From: an uncultured Collinsella sp. | GTDB taxonomy: Bacteria; Actinomycetota; Coriobacteriia; Coriobacteriales; Coriobacteriaceae | NCBI GenBank assembly: GCA_900754445.1 | Contig: CAAECW010000038.1 | Location: 1-14,411, forward strand | Direction of reading: 5' to 3' | Length of the DNA: 14,411 bases | In this document: piece by piece, positions 5,851-12,262 of the stretch | How positions within the stretch are numbered: position 1 is the stretch's first letter | Layout: each line of letters begins with the position of its first letter | Position numbers and translations under genes: made by a program | Notes under the pieces: generated by a model | Database searches by the model: none | What the model was told of the DNA's origin: nothing | What the model saw: only the letters and a program-made list of their open reading frames with translations

Positions 5851-6762
5851 ATGTCCCACAACACCCTGCCGACCGTTGCCGAGCTTTCGGGCGAGATGCG
5901 CGAGCGCTTGGCCAAGGTCAAGTACGTCTTTACCGACCTGGATGCCACGATGCTCGCACCCGGCTCGTGCGTGCTACGCGACAACGACGGCAACCCCTCG
6001 ACCAAACTCGTCGAGGCCGTCGTGGCGCTCGCTCGCGCTGGTATTCAGGTGGTTCCCACCTCGGGCCGCAACCGTACCATGATCCACGAGGACGCGCGCG
6101 TGCTCGGTCTCAACTCCTACATCGGCGAGATGGGCGGCCTGGTCATGTACGACCTCAAAGCCAACGATTGGGAGTATCTGACCGGCGACATGCCCTACGA
6201 CTCCTCTTGCGGCCTCACGCCGCACCAGGTGATCGAGCAGACCGGCGTGTGCGAGAAGATCCTCGCCCGCTGGCCGCACAAGATCGAGTATCACAACGAC
6301 ATGTCGACCGGCTACAAATACCGTGAGGTCACCGTCGGCATGCGCGGCGATGTGCCCGACGATGAGGTTCAGGCCATCCTGGACGAGGCCGGCTGCGGTC
6401 TGATCTGGGCTTGCAACGGCCATCTGACTCACCTGTCCAAGCCGACGACGCTCGAGCTCGATCACGTCGAGGACGGTCGCGCATTCAACATCAACCCCGC
6501 GGGTCTCAACAAGGGCGTTGCCATCGCGCGCTTCTGCGAGCACCTGGGGATCGAGCGCGAGGAGACGCTCGCGCTCGGCGATTCCGAGTCCGACTTCTAC
6601 ATGGCCGATCACGTGGGCACGTTCTGCCTGGTCGAGAATGGCCTGACGAGCGCCGGCGCGCCCGAGTTCCTGGCTGCTTGCGAGAACGCTTTCGTTACGC
6701 GCGGCAAAATTGTCGACGGTTGGGCGGCGACGGCAGAGCTGCTGGTCGCGGCGCGTTCGTAG
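5851..6762 (+). CDS. HAD-superfamily phosphatase (Cof/MPGP-like)
   Basis: A predicted 303-residue cytoplasmic phosphohydrolase. Motif I is FTDLDATML with nucleophile D29 and acid/base D31; motif II is VVPTSGRN; motif III is the Lys of NKGVAIARF; motif IV is GDSESD (G243, D244, D248). A large cap between motifs II and III (about 75-205) places it in subclass IIB, with Cof-type sugar phosphatases, sucrose-phosphatase and mannosyl-3-phosphoglycerate phosphatase. The usual DxDGT is DLDAT here. The start at 5851 is chosen because GGAG lies 5 bp upstream; an ATG at 5809 in the same frame has no ribosome site. It lies between murE and murI, on the same strand and probably in the same transcript. The substrate cannot be read from sequence. 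Confidence 0.85.
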   Translation: MSHNTLPTVAELSGEMRERLAKVKYVFTDLDATMLAPGSCVLRDNDGNPSTKLVEAVVALARAGIQVVPTSGRNRTMIHEDARVLGLNSYIGEMGGLVMYDLKANDWEYLTGDMPYDSSCGLTPHQVIEQTGVCEKILARWPHKIEYHNDMSTGYKYREVTVGMRGDVPDDEVQAILDEAGCGLIWACNGHLTHLSKPTTLELDHVEDGRAFNINPAGLNKGVAIARFCEHLGIEREETLALGDSESDFYMADHVGTFCLVENGLTSAGAPEFLAACENAFVTRGKIVDGWAATAELLVAARS

Positions 6763-6813
6763 CGCGGCGTCGCCGCACTTGGACATGTCTTTTCGAGAGA
6801 GACTGGTGAGGTA

Positions 6814-7698
6814 ATGTCCGATATCGAGAATCCGGCAGGCGACACGCGCCCGATTGGCGTGTTCGATTCTGGTTTGGGCGGTCTGACGGTTGCGCGCGCG
6901 ATTGCGACGGCGCTGCCGCACGAGTCCGTCTACTACTTTGGCGACACCAAGCGCTGCCCCTACGGCACCCGCACCGAGGATGAGGTGCGCTCGTTTGCGT
7001 TGCAGGCGGGCCGTTGGCTGTCGAAGCACGACGTCAAGATCATGGTCATCGCCTGCAACACGGCGACCGCTGCGGCCTTGCGTCTGGCCCAGCAGGTGCT
7101 CGACGTTCCCGTGATCGGCGTGATCGCGCCGGGTGCCCGTGCGGCAATCAACAGCACGCGTACGCGTCGCGTGGGCGTGCTCGCCACCAACCTCACCATT
7201 CGCTCGGGCGCCTACACGCGCGCCATTCAGGATCTAGATGCCGGCGTCGATGTATACGGCTGTCCAGCCTCGAGCTTTGTCGAGGTTGTCGAACACGAGC
7301 TCGCCTCGGGTGCACATCTGCAGGAACAGTGGCTTGAGAACGAGGACATCTTCGATACGCCTGCCGTGCGTGCGCTGGTGGGTGCCACGGTTGAGCCGCT
7401 GCGCGACCACGGCATCGATACCGTGGTGCTCGGCTGTACGCATTTTCCGCTGTTGGTGGGACCTATCCGCCATGCGCTGGGGCCTGGGGTGCGCGTCGTG
7501 AGTTCCGCCGAGGAGACCACGCGCGAGCTGACCGATATCCTCACGCGCCGCGAGCAGCTGGCGGGCGACGCCGCCGAGCCGCAGCATCGTTTTGCCACGA
7601 CGGCCGATAACATTGCCGAGTTTGCGGTGGCGGGCAGCTTTATCTTTGGTCAGCCGCTCAAGAGCATCGAACATATCGATATCGATGAGCTGAAATAG
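6814..7698 (+). CDS. murI: Glutamate racemase
   Basis: Interconverts L- and D-glutamate without cofactor, supplying the D-Glu that MurD adds to peptidoglycan precursors. It has 294 residues. The hallmarks are GVFDSGLGGLTV near the N-terminus (D18), the first catalytic cysteine C81 in ACNTATAA, and the second, C208, in VLGCTHFPLL. YFGDTKRCPYG is the usual substrate-loop segment. GGTGAGGT stands just before the ATG. The protein is slightly longer than the usual 260-280 through a 12-residue N-terminal extension and a C-terminal tail. It follows the HAD gene by 51 bp and precedes rph by 54 bp; murI-rph-rdgB order is common in Gram-positive bacteria. Confidence 0.96.
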   Translation: MSDIENPAGDTRPIGVFDSGLGGLTVARAIATALPHESVYYFGDTKRCPYGTRTEDEVRSFALQAGRWLSKHDVKIMVIACNTATAAALRLAQQVLDVPVIGVIAPGARAAINSTRTRRVGVLATNLTIRSGAYTRAIQDLDAGVDVYGCPASSFVEVVEHELASGAHLQEQWLENEDIFDTPAVRALVGATVEPLRDHGIDTVVLGCTHFPLLVGPIRHALGPGVRVVSSAEETTRELTDILTRREQLAGDAAEPQHRFATTADNIAEFAVAGSFIFGQPLKSIEHIDIDELK

Positions 7699-7752
7699 AT
7701 GTAAGGCAGCCGCCAAAGCCTTCGCCACATCATTTGCCGAAAGGATATTTCT

Positions 7753-8478
7753 ATGGAGTACATGCAGGTCAACCGCGCCAACGGCCGCGCCGCCAACGAG
7801 TTGCGCCCCGTTAAGCTCACCCGTGGCGTCATGAAGCACGCCCACGGCTCGTGTTTGGCCGAGTTCGGCGACACGCGCGTGCTGTGCGCCGCCACTATCG
7901 AGGAGGGCGTGCCGGGCTGGCGAAAGGGAGCTAAGGCCGGCTGGGTGACCGCGGAATACGCCATGCTGCCGGCGTCGACCGGCAAGCGCTGCAAGCGCGA
8001 GCACGCCAACCGCAAGGGTCGCTCCATGGAGATCGAGCGCCTCATTGGCCGCAGCCTGCGTACCGTCGTCAACATGAAGGCGCTCGGCGAGTACACCGTC
8101 ACCGTCGACTGCGATGTGATTCAGGCCGATGGCGGCACGCGTACAGCGAGCATCACCGGCGCCTGGGTGGCGCTGCACGACGCCCTCGCCATGTGGGTCG
8201 AGGCGGGCAAGATCGAGCGCATCCCGCTTATCGGCCAGGTGGCTGCCATCTCCATGGGCGTTGTCGACGGCAACACTCTGCTCGACTTGGATTATTCCGA
8301 GGACAGCCATGCCGAGGTCGACATGAACCTCGTCGCCACCGACACCGGTGAGATGATCGAGCTCCAGGGCACCGGCGAGCAGGCGCCCTTCGACCGTAAG
8401 CGCCTCAACGCCCTGCTCGACCTGGGCGACAAAGGTATCGCCGAGCTCATCGAGCTTCAGCGCCAAGCCATCGCCTAA
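7753..8478 (+). CDS. rph: Ribonuclease PH
   Basis: A phosphate-dependent 3'-5' exoribonuclease that trims the 3' ends of tRNA precursors and works as a hexameric ring. It has 241 residues, the standard length. RPVKLTRG near the start, DTRVLCAAT, VTAEYAMLP, the RxxREhaNRKGRSMEIERLIGRSLR helix region and GGTRTASITGAW are family signatures. R130 in GGTRT is the expected phosphate-binding arginine, and HAEVDMN carries the metal-site acid. AAAGGAT lies 8 bp before the ATG at 7753; an in-frame ATG three codons later is possible. Its tRNA-processing role fits the two tRNA genes and dtd in the window, though those are separate transcripts or functions. Confidence 0.96.
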   Translation: MEYMQVNRANGRAANELRPVKLTRGVMKHAHGSCLAEFGDTRVLCAATIEEGVPGWRKGAKAGWVTAEYAMLPASTGKRCKREHANRKGRSMEIERLIGRSLRTVVNMKALGEYTVTVDCDVIQADGGTRTASITGAWVALHDALAMWVEAGKIERIPLIGQVAAISMGVVDGNTLLDLDYSEDSHAEVDMNLVATDTGEMIELQGTGEQAPFDRKRLNALLDLGDKGIAELIELQRQAIA

Positions 8479-8482
8479 TCTG

Positions 8483-8520
8483 CCAAAAAGGGACAGGTTT
8501 ATTTTGGTAGGTTTTACCTG
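8483..8520. repeat. Inverted-repeat-rich intergenic patch between rph and rdgB
   Basis: Just after the rph stop there is CCAAAA (8483-8488) facing TTTTGG (8502-8507), and CAGGT (8494-8498) facing ACCTG (8516-8520), around an AGGGACAGGTTTATTTT word. I recall similar GGGACAGGTTT words at ends of REP-associated transposase elements in other bacteria, so this may be a relic of such an element. The patch is AT-rich against the flanking genes and encodes nothing. GGTTTTACC (8510-8518) recurs in the hairpin after dtd. Confidence 0.35.
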
Positions 8521-8621
8521 TGGAGACGTCTGGACACAAGACTGCCGTTGATTGAGAGGGGAGAGGCGGAGTCCCTCGTTGCCCTCGGCGCGGTATTGAT
8601 ATAGAGACAAGGAGGCCAGTC

Positions 8622-9263
8622 ATGGCACTTGAGAAGATTGACATCGACACCCTCGACCCGGCGGCGACCATCGTCGTGGCAACGGGCAACGCCCATAAGC
8701 TCACCGAGATCGAGGCCATTTTGGGCAAGGTCATGCCCGAGGTGCGCTTTGTGGCGCTCGGCCAGCTGGGCGATTTTGAGGACCCCGAGGAAAACGGCAC
8801 GACGTTTTTGGAGAACGCCATCATCAAGGCGCAGGCTGCGGTCGAGGAGACGGGCCTTATGGCCATTGCCGATGATTCGGGCTTGGTCGTCGACGCGCTG
8901 GACGGTGAGCCCGGTGTGTATAGCGCGCGCTACGCGGGCGTTCACGGCGACGATGCCGCCAACAACGCCAAGCTGCTCGTTAACTTGGAAGGCGTGGCAG
9001 ACGAGGATCGCACCGCGCGTTTTATGAGTGTCGTCGCGCTCATCGACACGGACGGTCTGGTTACCTATGGCGAGGGCGCCTGCGAGGGCGTTGTCGCGCA
9101 CGAGGGCCGCGGCGATCACGGCTTTGGCTACGACCCGCTGTTCCTGCCGGTCGACACGCCGGGCAAGACCATGGCCGAGCTGACGGCGGACGAGAAGAAC
9201 GCCATCAGCCATCGATTCCATGCGCTCGAGCACCTATCCGCCAAACTGACGGGCGAGGAGTAG
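8622..9263 (+). CDS. rdgB: XTP/dITP pyrophosphatase (RdgB/HAM1)
   Basis: Hydrolyses deaminated purine triphosphates (dITP, XTP) to monophosphate and pyrophosphate, keeping them out of DNA and RNA. It has 213 residues. TGNAHKLTEI (21-30) is the nucleotide-binding start of the family. ADDSGLVVDAL carries the catalytic or metal-binding D84/D85. HGFGYDPLFLP and KNAISHRFHAL complete the purine-recognition site. An excellent AAGGAGG stands 8 bp before the ATG. The first 15 residues are an extension over most homologues. The 143-bp gap after rph is the largest in this gene group, so an internal promoter is possible although none is clear. The dtd start follows its stop after only 3 bp. Confidence 0.96.
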   Translation: MALEKIDIDTLDPAATIVVATGNAHKLTEIEAILGKVMPEVRFVALGQLGDFEDPEENGTTFLENAIIKAQAAVEETGLMAIADDSGLVVDALDGEPGVYSARYAGVHGDDAANNAKLLVNLEGVADEDRTARFMSVVALIDTDGLVTYGEGACEGVVAHEGRGDHGFGYDPLFLPVDTPGKTMAELTADEKNAISHRFHALEHLSAKLTGEE

Positions 9264-9266
9264 GCC

Positions 9267-9713
9267 GTGCGTGCGGTGGTGCAGCGCGTGCTCAACGCCG
9301 GCGTGACGGTCGACGGCGAGTGCGTGGGTCGCATTGGACGCGGCTACCTGGTGCTGCTTGGTGTGGGCCATGGCGATACGCGTGCCGAGGCCGACAAGCT
9401 GTGGGGCAAGCTCCGCGGGCTGCGTATCAACGAGGACGAGAACGGCAAGACCAACTTGGCGCTTGCCGATGTCGACGGCGAGGTGCTCGTGGTGTCGCAG
9501 TTCACGCTGTTCGCCGATTGCCGCCACGGTCGCCGCCCATCGTTTACGGATGCCGGCGCCCCCGATGTCGCCAACGAGCTCTACGAGTACTTCTTGACGC
9601 TTGTGCGCGAGGACGTTGAGCATGTGGCGCACGGTATCTTTGGCGCCGACATGAAGGTCGACCTGGTCAACGATGGCCCATTCACCATCGTCCTGGACAC
9701 CGACAACCTTTAG
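9267..9713 (+). CDS. dtd: D-aminoacyl-tRNA deacylase
   Basis: Frees tRNAs mischarged with D-amino acids or glycine; the active site is formed across a homodimer. It has 148 residues, the usual length. MRAVVQRV at the N-terminus fixes the GTG start, 3 bp after the rdgB stop, so translation is probably coupled. The SQFTLFADCRHGRRPSF segment carries the SQxT signature. Near the C-terminus, NDGPFT is the Gly-cisPro motif that excludes L-aminoacyl-tRNAs. Placing a D-amino-acid proofreading enzyme close to murI, a D-glutamate producer, makes physiological sense, but this is inference. A GTTACG hairpin starts at the base after the stop. Confidence 0.96.
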   Translation: MRAVVQRVLNAGVTVDGECVGRIGRGYLVLLGVGHGDTRAEADKLWGKLRGLRINEDENGKTNLALADVDGEVLVVSQFTLFADCRHGRRPSFTDAGAPDVANELYEYFLTLVREDVEHVAHGIFGADMKVDLVNDGPFTIVLDTDNL

Positions 9714-9741
9714 GTTACGCGGTTTTACCAAACCACGTAAC
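9714..9741. repeat. GTTACG-type stem-loop, copy 1 (after dtd)
   Basis: A 12-bp stem with one C-A mismatch (9714-9725 with 9730-9741) around the loop TACC. It begins immediately after the dtd stop codon. No T-run follows. The same design, with loop and closing TTT/AAA identical, follows lysS at 14230-14259. Confidence 0.65.
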
Positions 9742-9799
9742 AACTGGTCATGCGAGATTGTCGTCTGGTACGTATTTGGGACGGGGCTCATTTAGCTAC

Positions 9800-9829
9800 T
9801 TGCGTATGGCCACAACAGGGTGCTATAGT
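9800..9829 (+). promoter_or_regulatory. Promoter of veg-ispE
   Basis: TTGCGT (9800-9805), an 18-bp spacer and TATAGT (9824-9829) preceded by TGC, giving an extended -10. It lies 67 bp before the veg start. A weak 5-bp hairpin with a T-run (about 9850-9870) falls in the leader. Confidence 0.55.
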
Positions 9830-9896
9830 ATTAGAGTTTTGTCTATCTTAGGGGTATTATCCCCTTTTTGAATTGCACCTTCTGGAGGCCCTGTTC

Positions 9897-10193
9897 ATGG
9901 AAGAGATGGAAGTCAATCACGTCGACGACATCCACGAGAAGCTGACCGATATGGTGGGCGATCGCGTCAAGGTGAAGGCCAACATGGGCCGCACCCGCGT
10001 TGTCGAGCGCATGGGCACCATCAAGAGCGTCCACCCCGCCGTCTTTATCGTCGAGGTTGACGAGCGTCGCGGCCGCAAGTCGCGTCAGTCCTACCAGTAT
10101 ATCGATGTCCTCACCGGTCAGGTCGAGCTGTTCGACCCCGAGAGCGGCGAGCATATCTTTACCCCGCTCGGCAATCAGCTCGAGGAGCATTAA
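9897..10193 (+). CDS. veg: Veg-family protein
   Basis: A small conserved protein of 98 residues, homologous to Bacillus subtilis Veg, which is very highly expressed and has been linked to biofilm and spore outgrowth; its biochemical role is unsettled. The core VGDRVKVKANMGRTRVVERMG (20-40) followed by VHPAVFIVEVD and SYQYIDVLTGQVELF matches the family from start to end. Compact beta-rich, basic, no membrane segment. The ATG at 9897 is chosen because TGGAGG lies 8 bp upstream; an in-frame TTG at 9873 is upstream of that site and unlikely. ispE starts 2 bp after its stop, the same veg-before-ispE order seen in bacilli, where a spore protein gene may lie between. Confidence 0.88.
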   Translation: MEEMEVNHVDDIHEKLTDMVGDRVKVKANMGRTRVVERMGTIKSVHPAVFIVEVDERRGRKSRQSYQYIDVLTGQVELFDPESGEHIFTPLGNQLEEH

Positions 10194-10195
10194 CG

Positions 10196-11092
10196 GTGAC
10201 CGATCGGTCCCTGACTCTTTCCGCGCCGGCAAAGATTAACCTCTACCTGGGGGTTCATACCGAGCGCGATGACCGCGGCTACCACAGGGTCGATTCCCTG
10301 ATGGCGGCCGTCGGTCTTTCCGATACCGTGACGGTCACGCCGGCGCAGGCGCTGACCGTCCAGACGGTTCCGGCATCAGATTTTCCCATGCAAAAGAATA
10401 CGGCGTATCGGGCTGCGGTTGCTATGGCCGAGCATTATGGTCGCGAGGCAAACATCTGCGTGACGATTGAGAAGCGCATTCCATTGTGCGCCGGCTTGGG
10501 CGGCCCCTCGACGGATGCGGCCGCGGTCATTGTCGCCTTGGCGGAGCTCTGGGGCATTGATCGCACCGACCCAGCGCTCGACGACATTGCGCGAGGCATC
10601 GGTGCCGACGTCCCGTTCTTTTTGCACGCGAGTCCTGCGTTCTACGTAGGTGGGGGAGACGTGCTGGCAACTGAGTACCCCGCGCTGCCCGCGACGCCCG
10701 TCGTGCTGGTCAAGCCGCGCGAGGCAAGTGTTTCGACAATTGAAGCCTATCGACGTTTTGACGAGGCCTCGGTGCCTGCGGACAAGCCCGGCGCGATAGC
10801 TTCTGCCTTGCGTGCTGGTGATGCCGAGACGGCATATGCACTCATCCATAACAACCTTGGTGTCATTTCCGCACAGATGGAGTCGCAGATTCAAACGGTC
10901 CTCGACTGGCTGCGTAAACAGGACGGAACCGTTGCTGTAGATGTGTGCGGATCGGGTGCCTGCTCGTTTGCCATTTGCGACACCGCTGCCACGGCCGAAA
11001 GGCTTGCCGATGCTGCCCAGCAAAATGGCTGGTGGGCCTGCGCGACTGAGCTTATTCCCAACACGGTTCAAATCGACGCGCCAAAGAAATAA
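10196..11092 (+). CDS. ispE: 4-diphosphocytidyl-2-C-methyl-D-erythritol kinase
   Basis: A GHMP kinase that phosphorylates the 2-hydroxyl of CDP-methylerythritol in the MEP route to isopentenyl diphosphate; in bacteria these precursors feed undecaprenyl and quinone lipids. It has 298 residues. PAKINLYL (11-18) is the family start, with the conserved Lys13. The ATP loop is PLCAGLGGPSTDAAA (96-110), with P104 and T106 where many homologues have GGGSSDAAA. IGADVPFFL supplies the catalytic D138. GSGACSFA near 265 is the third GHMP motif. The GTG start at 10196 follows the veg stop by 2 bp, with GAGGAG inside the end of veg as ribosome site, so the two are coupled. No clear terminator separates it from tRNA-Pro. 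Confidence 0.95.
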   Translation: MTDRSLTLSAPAKINLYLGVHTERDDRGYHRVDSLMAAVGLSDTVTVTPAQALTVQTVPASDFPMQKNTAYRAAVAMAEHYGREANICVTIEKRIPLCAGLGGPSTDAAAVIVALAELWGIDRTDPALDDIARGIGADVPFFLHASPAFYVGGGDVLATEYPALPATPVVLVKPREASVSTIEAYRRFDEASVPADKPGAIASALRAGDAETAYALIHNNLGVISAQMESQIQTVLDWLRKQDGTVAVDVCGSGACSFAICDTAATAERLADAAQQNGWWACATELIPNTVQIDAPKK

Positions 11093-11124
11093 AAATTTCT
11101 CTAGCACGCGGCGAAAATCTTTGT

Positions 11125-11130
11125 TACTAT
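11125..11130 (+). promoter_or_regulatory. -10 box for tRNA-Pro
   Basis: TACTAT ends 11 bp before the tRNA 5' end, the right distance for a start near it. The -35 region is weak. Confidence 0.45.
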
Positions 11131-11141
11131 AGTCGAGCTAA

Positions 11142-11218
11142 CGGGTTGTGGCTCAGTTTGGTAGAGCACTGCGTTCGGGACGCAGGGGTCGCTGGTTCAA
11201 ATCCAGTCAACCCGACCA
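11142..11218 (+). tRNA. tRNA-Pro (anticodon CGG)
   Basis: A full cloverleaf. The acceptor CGGGTTG pairs with CAACCCG, the D-stem is GCTC/GAGC, and the anticodon stem CTGCG/CGCAG holds the loop TTCGGGA, giving CGG for the codon CCG. The T-stem is GCTGG/CCAGT (one G-U) with loop TTCAAAT. CCA is encoded. The C1-G72 first pair, G73-free A73 discriminator and length of 77 suit bacterial tRNA-Pro. Its own terminator begins 12 bp downstream. Confidence 0.96.
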
Positions 11219-11229
11219 GAGCATGAGGA

Positions 11230-11257
11230 GGGACCGCTTCTTGCGGTCCCTTTTTTT
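11230..11257 (+). terminator. Rho-independent terminator of tRNA-Pro
   Basis: GGGACCGC (11230-11237) pairs perfectly with GCGGTCCC (11243-11250) over a 5-nt loop and is followed by seven T. Confidence 0.93.
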
Positions 11258-11265
11258 AGCTAGTG

Positions 11266-11294
11266 TTGTGATACCGCGATACCCGCGGTATACT
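11266..11294 (+). promoter_or_regulatory. tatA promoter with an embedded inverted repeat
   Basis: TTGTGA (11266-11271), 17-bp spacer, TATACT (11289-11294). Inside it, ATACCGCG (11271-11278) and CGCGGTAT (11284-11291) form a perfect 8-bp inverted repeat with a 5-bp gap that overlaps the edges of both promoter boxes. That is a classic operator position for a dimeric repressor; the regulator is unknown. Confidence 0.65.
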
Positions 11295-11330
11295 CATTCG
11301 AGCTTGTCTCGCTGTATTGTGGAGGTCTAC

Positions 11331-11606
11331 ATGTTTGGACTGAGGGCTCCTGAGCTCATCATTATTCTCGTCGTTGTCCTGATTATCTTCGGGCCCAAGA
11401 ACCTGCCGAAGCTCGGCAAGTCCCTCGGCTCTACCGTCAAGAATATCCGTGAGGGTATGGAGGGCGACGATAAGGCCGAGACCAAGCAGGCCGAGGAGGT
11501 CGTGGTCGAGCAGTCCGAGGAGGACAAGGAGATCGCTGAGCTCGAGGCCAAGCTCGCTGCTGCCAAGAAGAAGCAGGCAGAGGACAGCGACGCGGACGCA
11601 GAGTAG
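11331..11606 (+). CDS. tatA: Twin-arginine translocase subunit TatA
   Basis: The pore-forming subunit of the Tat pathway, which exports folded proteins with twin-arginine signals. It has 91 residues. There is a short N-terminus, one membrane helix (about residues 8-23, IIILVVVLIIF), the FGPKNLPKLGKSLG hinge and amphipathic helix (about 21-40), then a highly charged, acidic tail (45-91) likely to be coiled or disordered. The FGP hinge is diagnostic of TatA/B; the short length favours TatA or TatE over TatB. GGAGG stands 5 bp before the ATG. An upstream reading frame covering the tRNA is not coding. No tatC or tatB lies nearby, so the other subunits must be elsewhere. The gene has its own promoter and terminator. 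Confidence 0.93.
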   Translation: MFGLRAPELIIILVVVLIIFGPKNLPKLGKSLGSTVKNIREGMEGDDKAETKQAEEVVVEQSEEDKEIAELEAKLAAAKKKQAEDSDADAE

Positions 11607-11631
11607 TCCCATCCCTTTGGGGTGAGCACCT

Positions 11632-11664
11632 GACCGGCTTGCCCGCAGGCTAGCCGGTCTTTTT
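11632..11664 (+). terminator. Rho-independent terminator of tatA
   Basis: GACCGGCT (11632-11639) pairs with AGCCGGTC (11652-11659), extended by GCC/GGC past one T-T mismatch, and is followed by TTTTT. It separates tatA from greA. Confidence 0.85.
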
Positions 11665-11712
11665 CGTTTTGTTGACAGTTGATTGTTTGATCAGAGTTGG
11701 GGAGATATCCGT

Positions 11713-12183
11713 ATGGACGCAAGCCAGATCGTACTGACCGCTGAGGGCCGCCAGAAGCTCGTCGAGGAGCTCGCTTGGCGTGAGGGCGATTACGCCAAGG
11801 AGATCGTCGAGGACATCAAGGAAGCCCGCGCGTTCGGCGACCTTTCGGAGAACTCCGAGTACGACGCCGCTAAGGACAAGCAGGCCCAGAACGCCGCTCG
11901 TATTGCCGAGATCCAGGCCATCCTCGCCAACGCTCAGGTTGCTGCCACCACGGGCGACCTGACCGTCTCCATCGGTTCCACCGTTTCGCTGATTGATCCC
12001 AACGGCGAGGTCATGGAAGTCACGCTCGTCGGTACCACCGAGACCAACTCGCTCGAGCACAAGATTTCCAACGAGTCTCCGGTCGGTCACGCCATCATTG
12101 GTCACGGCGAGGGCGACTCCGTCGAGGTCGTTACGCCTTCCGGCAAGACTCGCGTCTACACCATCGCCAAGATCGCACGCTAG
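11713..12183 (+). CDS. greA: Transcription elongation factor GreA
   Basis: Rescues backtracked RNA polymerase by inserting its coiled coil into the secondary channel and stimulating cleavage of the stalled RNA 3' end. It has 156 residues, against about 157 usual. The N-terminal coiled coil (about 8-75) carries the tip FGDLSENSEYDAA with the catalytic acids D43 and E46. The C-terminal FKBP-like domain (about 80-156) has GSTVSL and the typical NESPVGHAIIGHGEGDSVEV ending. The ATG at 11713 is preceded by GGGGAG at 7-8 bp; a TTG ten codons upstream is not supported. TTGACA occurs at 11672 but no matching -10 follows. lysS comes next, an order shared with many Firmicutes. Confidence 0.96.
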   Translation: MDASQIVLTAEGRQKLVEELAWREGDYAKEIVEDIKEARAFGDLSENSEYDAAKDKQAQNAARIAEIQAILANAQVAATTGDLTVSIGSTVSLIDPNGEVMEVTLVGTTETNSLEHKISNESPVGHAIIGHGEGDSVEVVTPSGKTRVYTIAKIAR

Positions 12184-12187
12184 ACCA

Positions 12188-12244
12188 CGGTCCCGCGTAA
12201 AGGTATGTTTTCGCTCCCTGGGACCGAATCCTGGGGAGCGTTTT
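12188..12244 (+). promoter_or_regulatory. Terminator-like hairpin in the lysS leader (possible attenuator)
   Basis: CGCTCCC (12212-12218) pairs with GGGAGCG (12234-12240), with an inner GGGA/TCCT helix, then TTTT. It may end greA transcripts. Only 18 bp separate it from the lysS ATG, so any lysS transcript must pass through it. Upstream, CGGTCCC (12188-12194) is perfectly complementary to GGGACCG (12220-12226) inside the hairpin, an alternative pairing of the antiterminator kind. Confidence 0.55.
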
Positions 12245-12262
12245 AGTTTGAGGAGCTAACTT

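Noticed and set aside
2537..8610. Other long antisense frames opposite asnB, murE, HAD, murI and rph (2537-3667, 4262-5785, 5974-7029, 7234-8610)
   Set aside because: All lie opposite genes with clear family motifs and have the same low-information composition. Stop codons are rare on that strand because of codon bias.
9849..9871. Leader terminator or attenuator before veg
   Set aside because: AGGGG/CCCCT gives only 5 bp around a 6-nt loop, so the structure is too weak to call despite the T-run.
11148..11330. Upstream extension of tatA through the tRNA-Pro sequence
   Set aside because: The frame only reads through a tRNA and its terminator. GGAGG and the conserved TatA N-terminus fix the start at 11331.
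11672..11677. Perfect TTGACA as a greA promoter -35
   Set aside because: No -10-like hexamer lies at 16-18 bp; the matching position would fall on the greA ribosome site. Probably chance.
11683..11712. Upstream TTG start for greA
   Set aside because: It would add ten residues not typical of GreA and bypass the GGGGAG ribosome site that fits the ATG at 11713.
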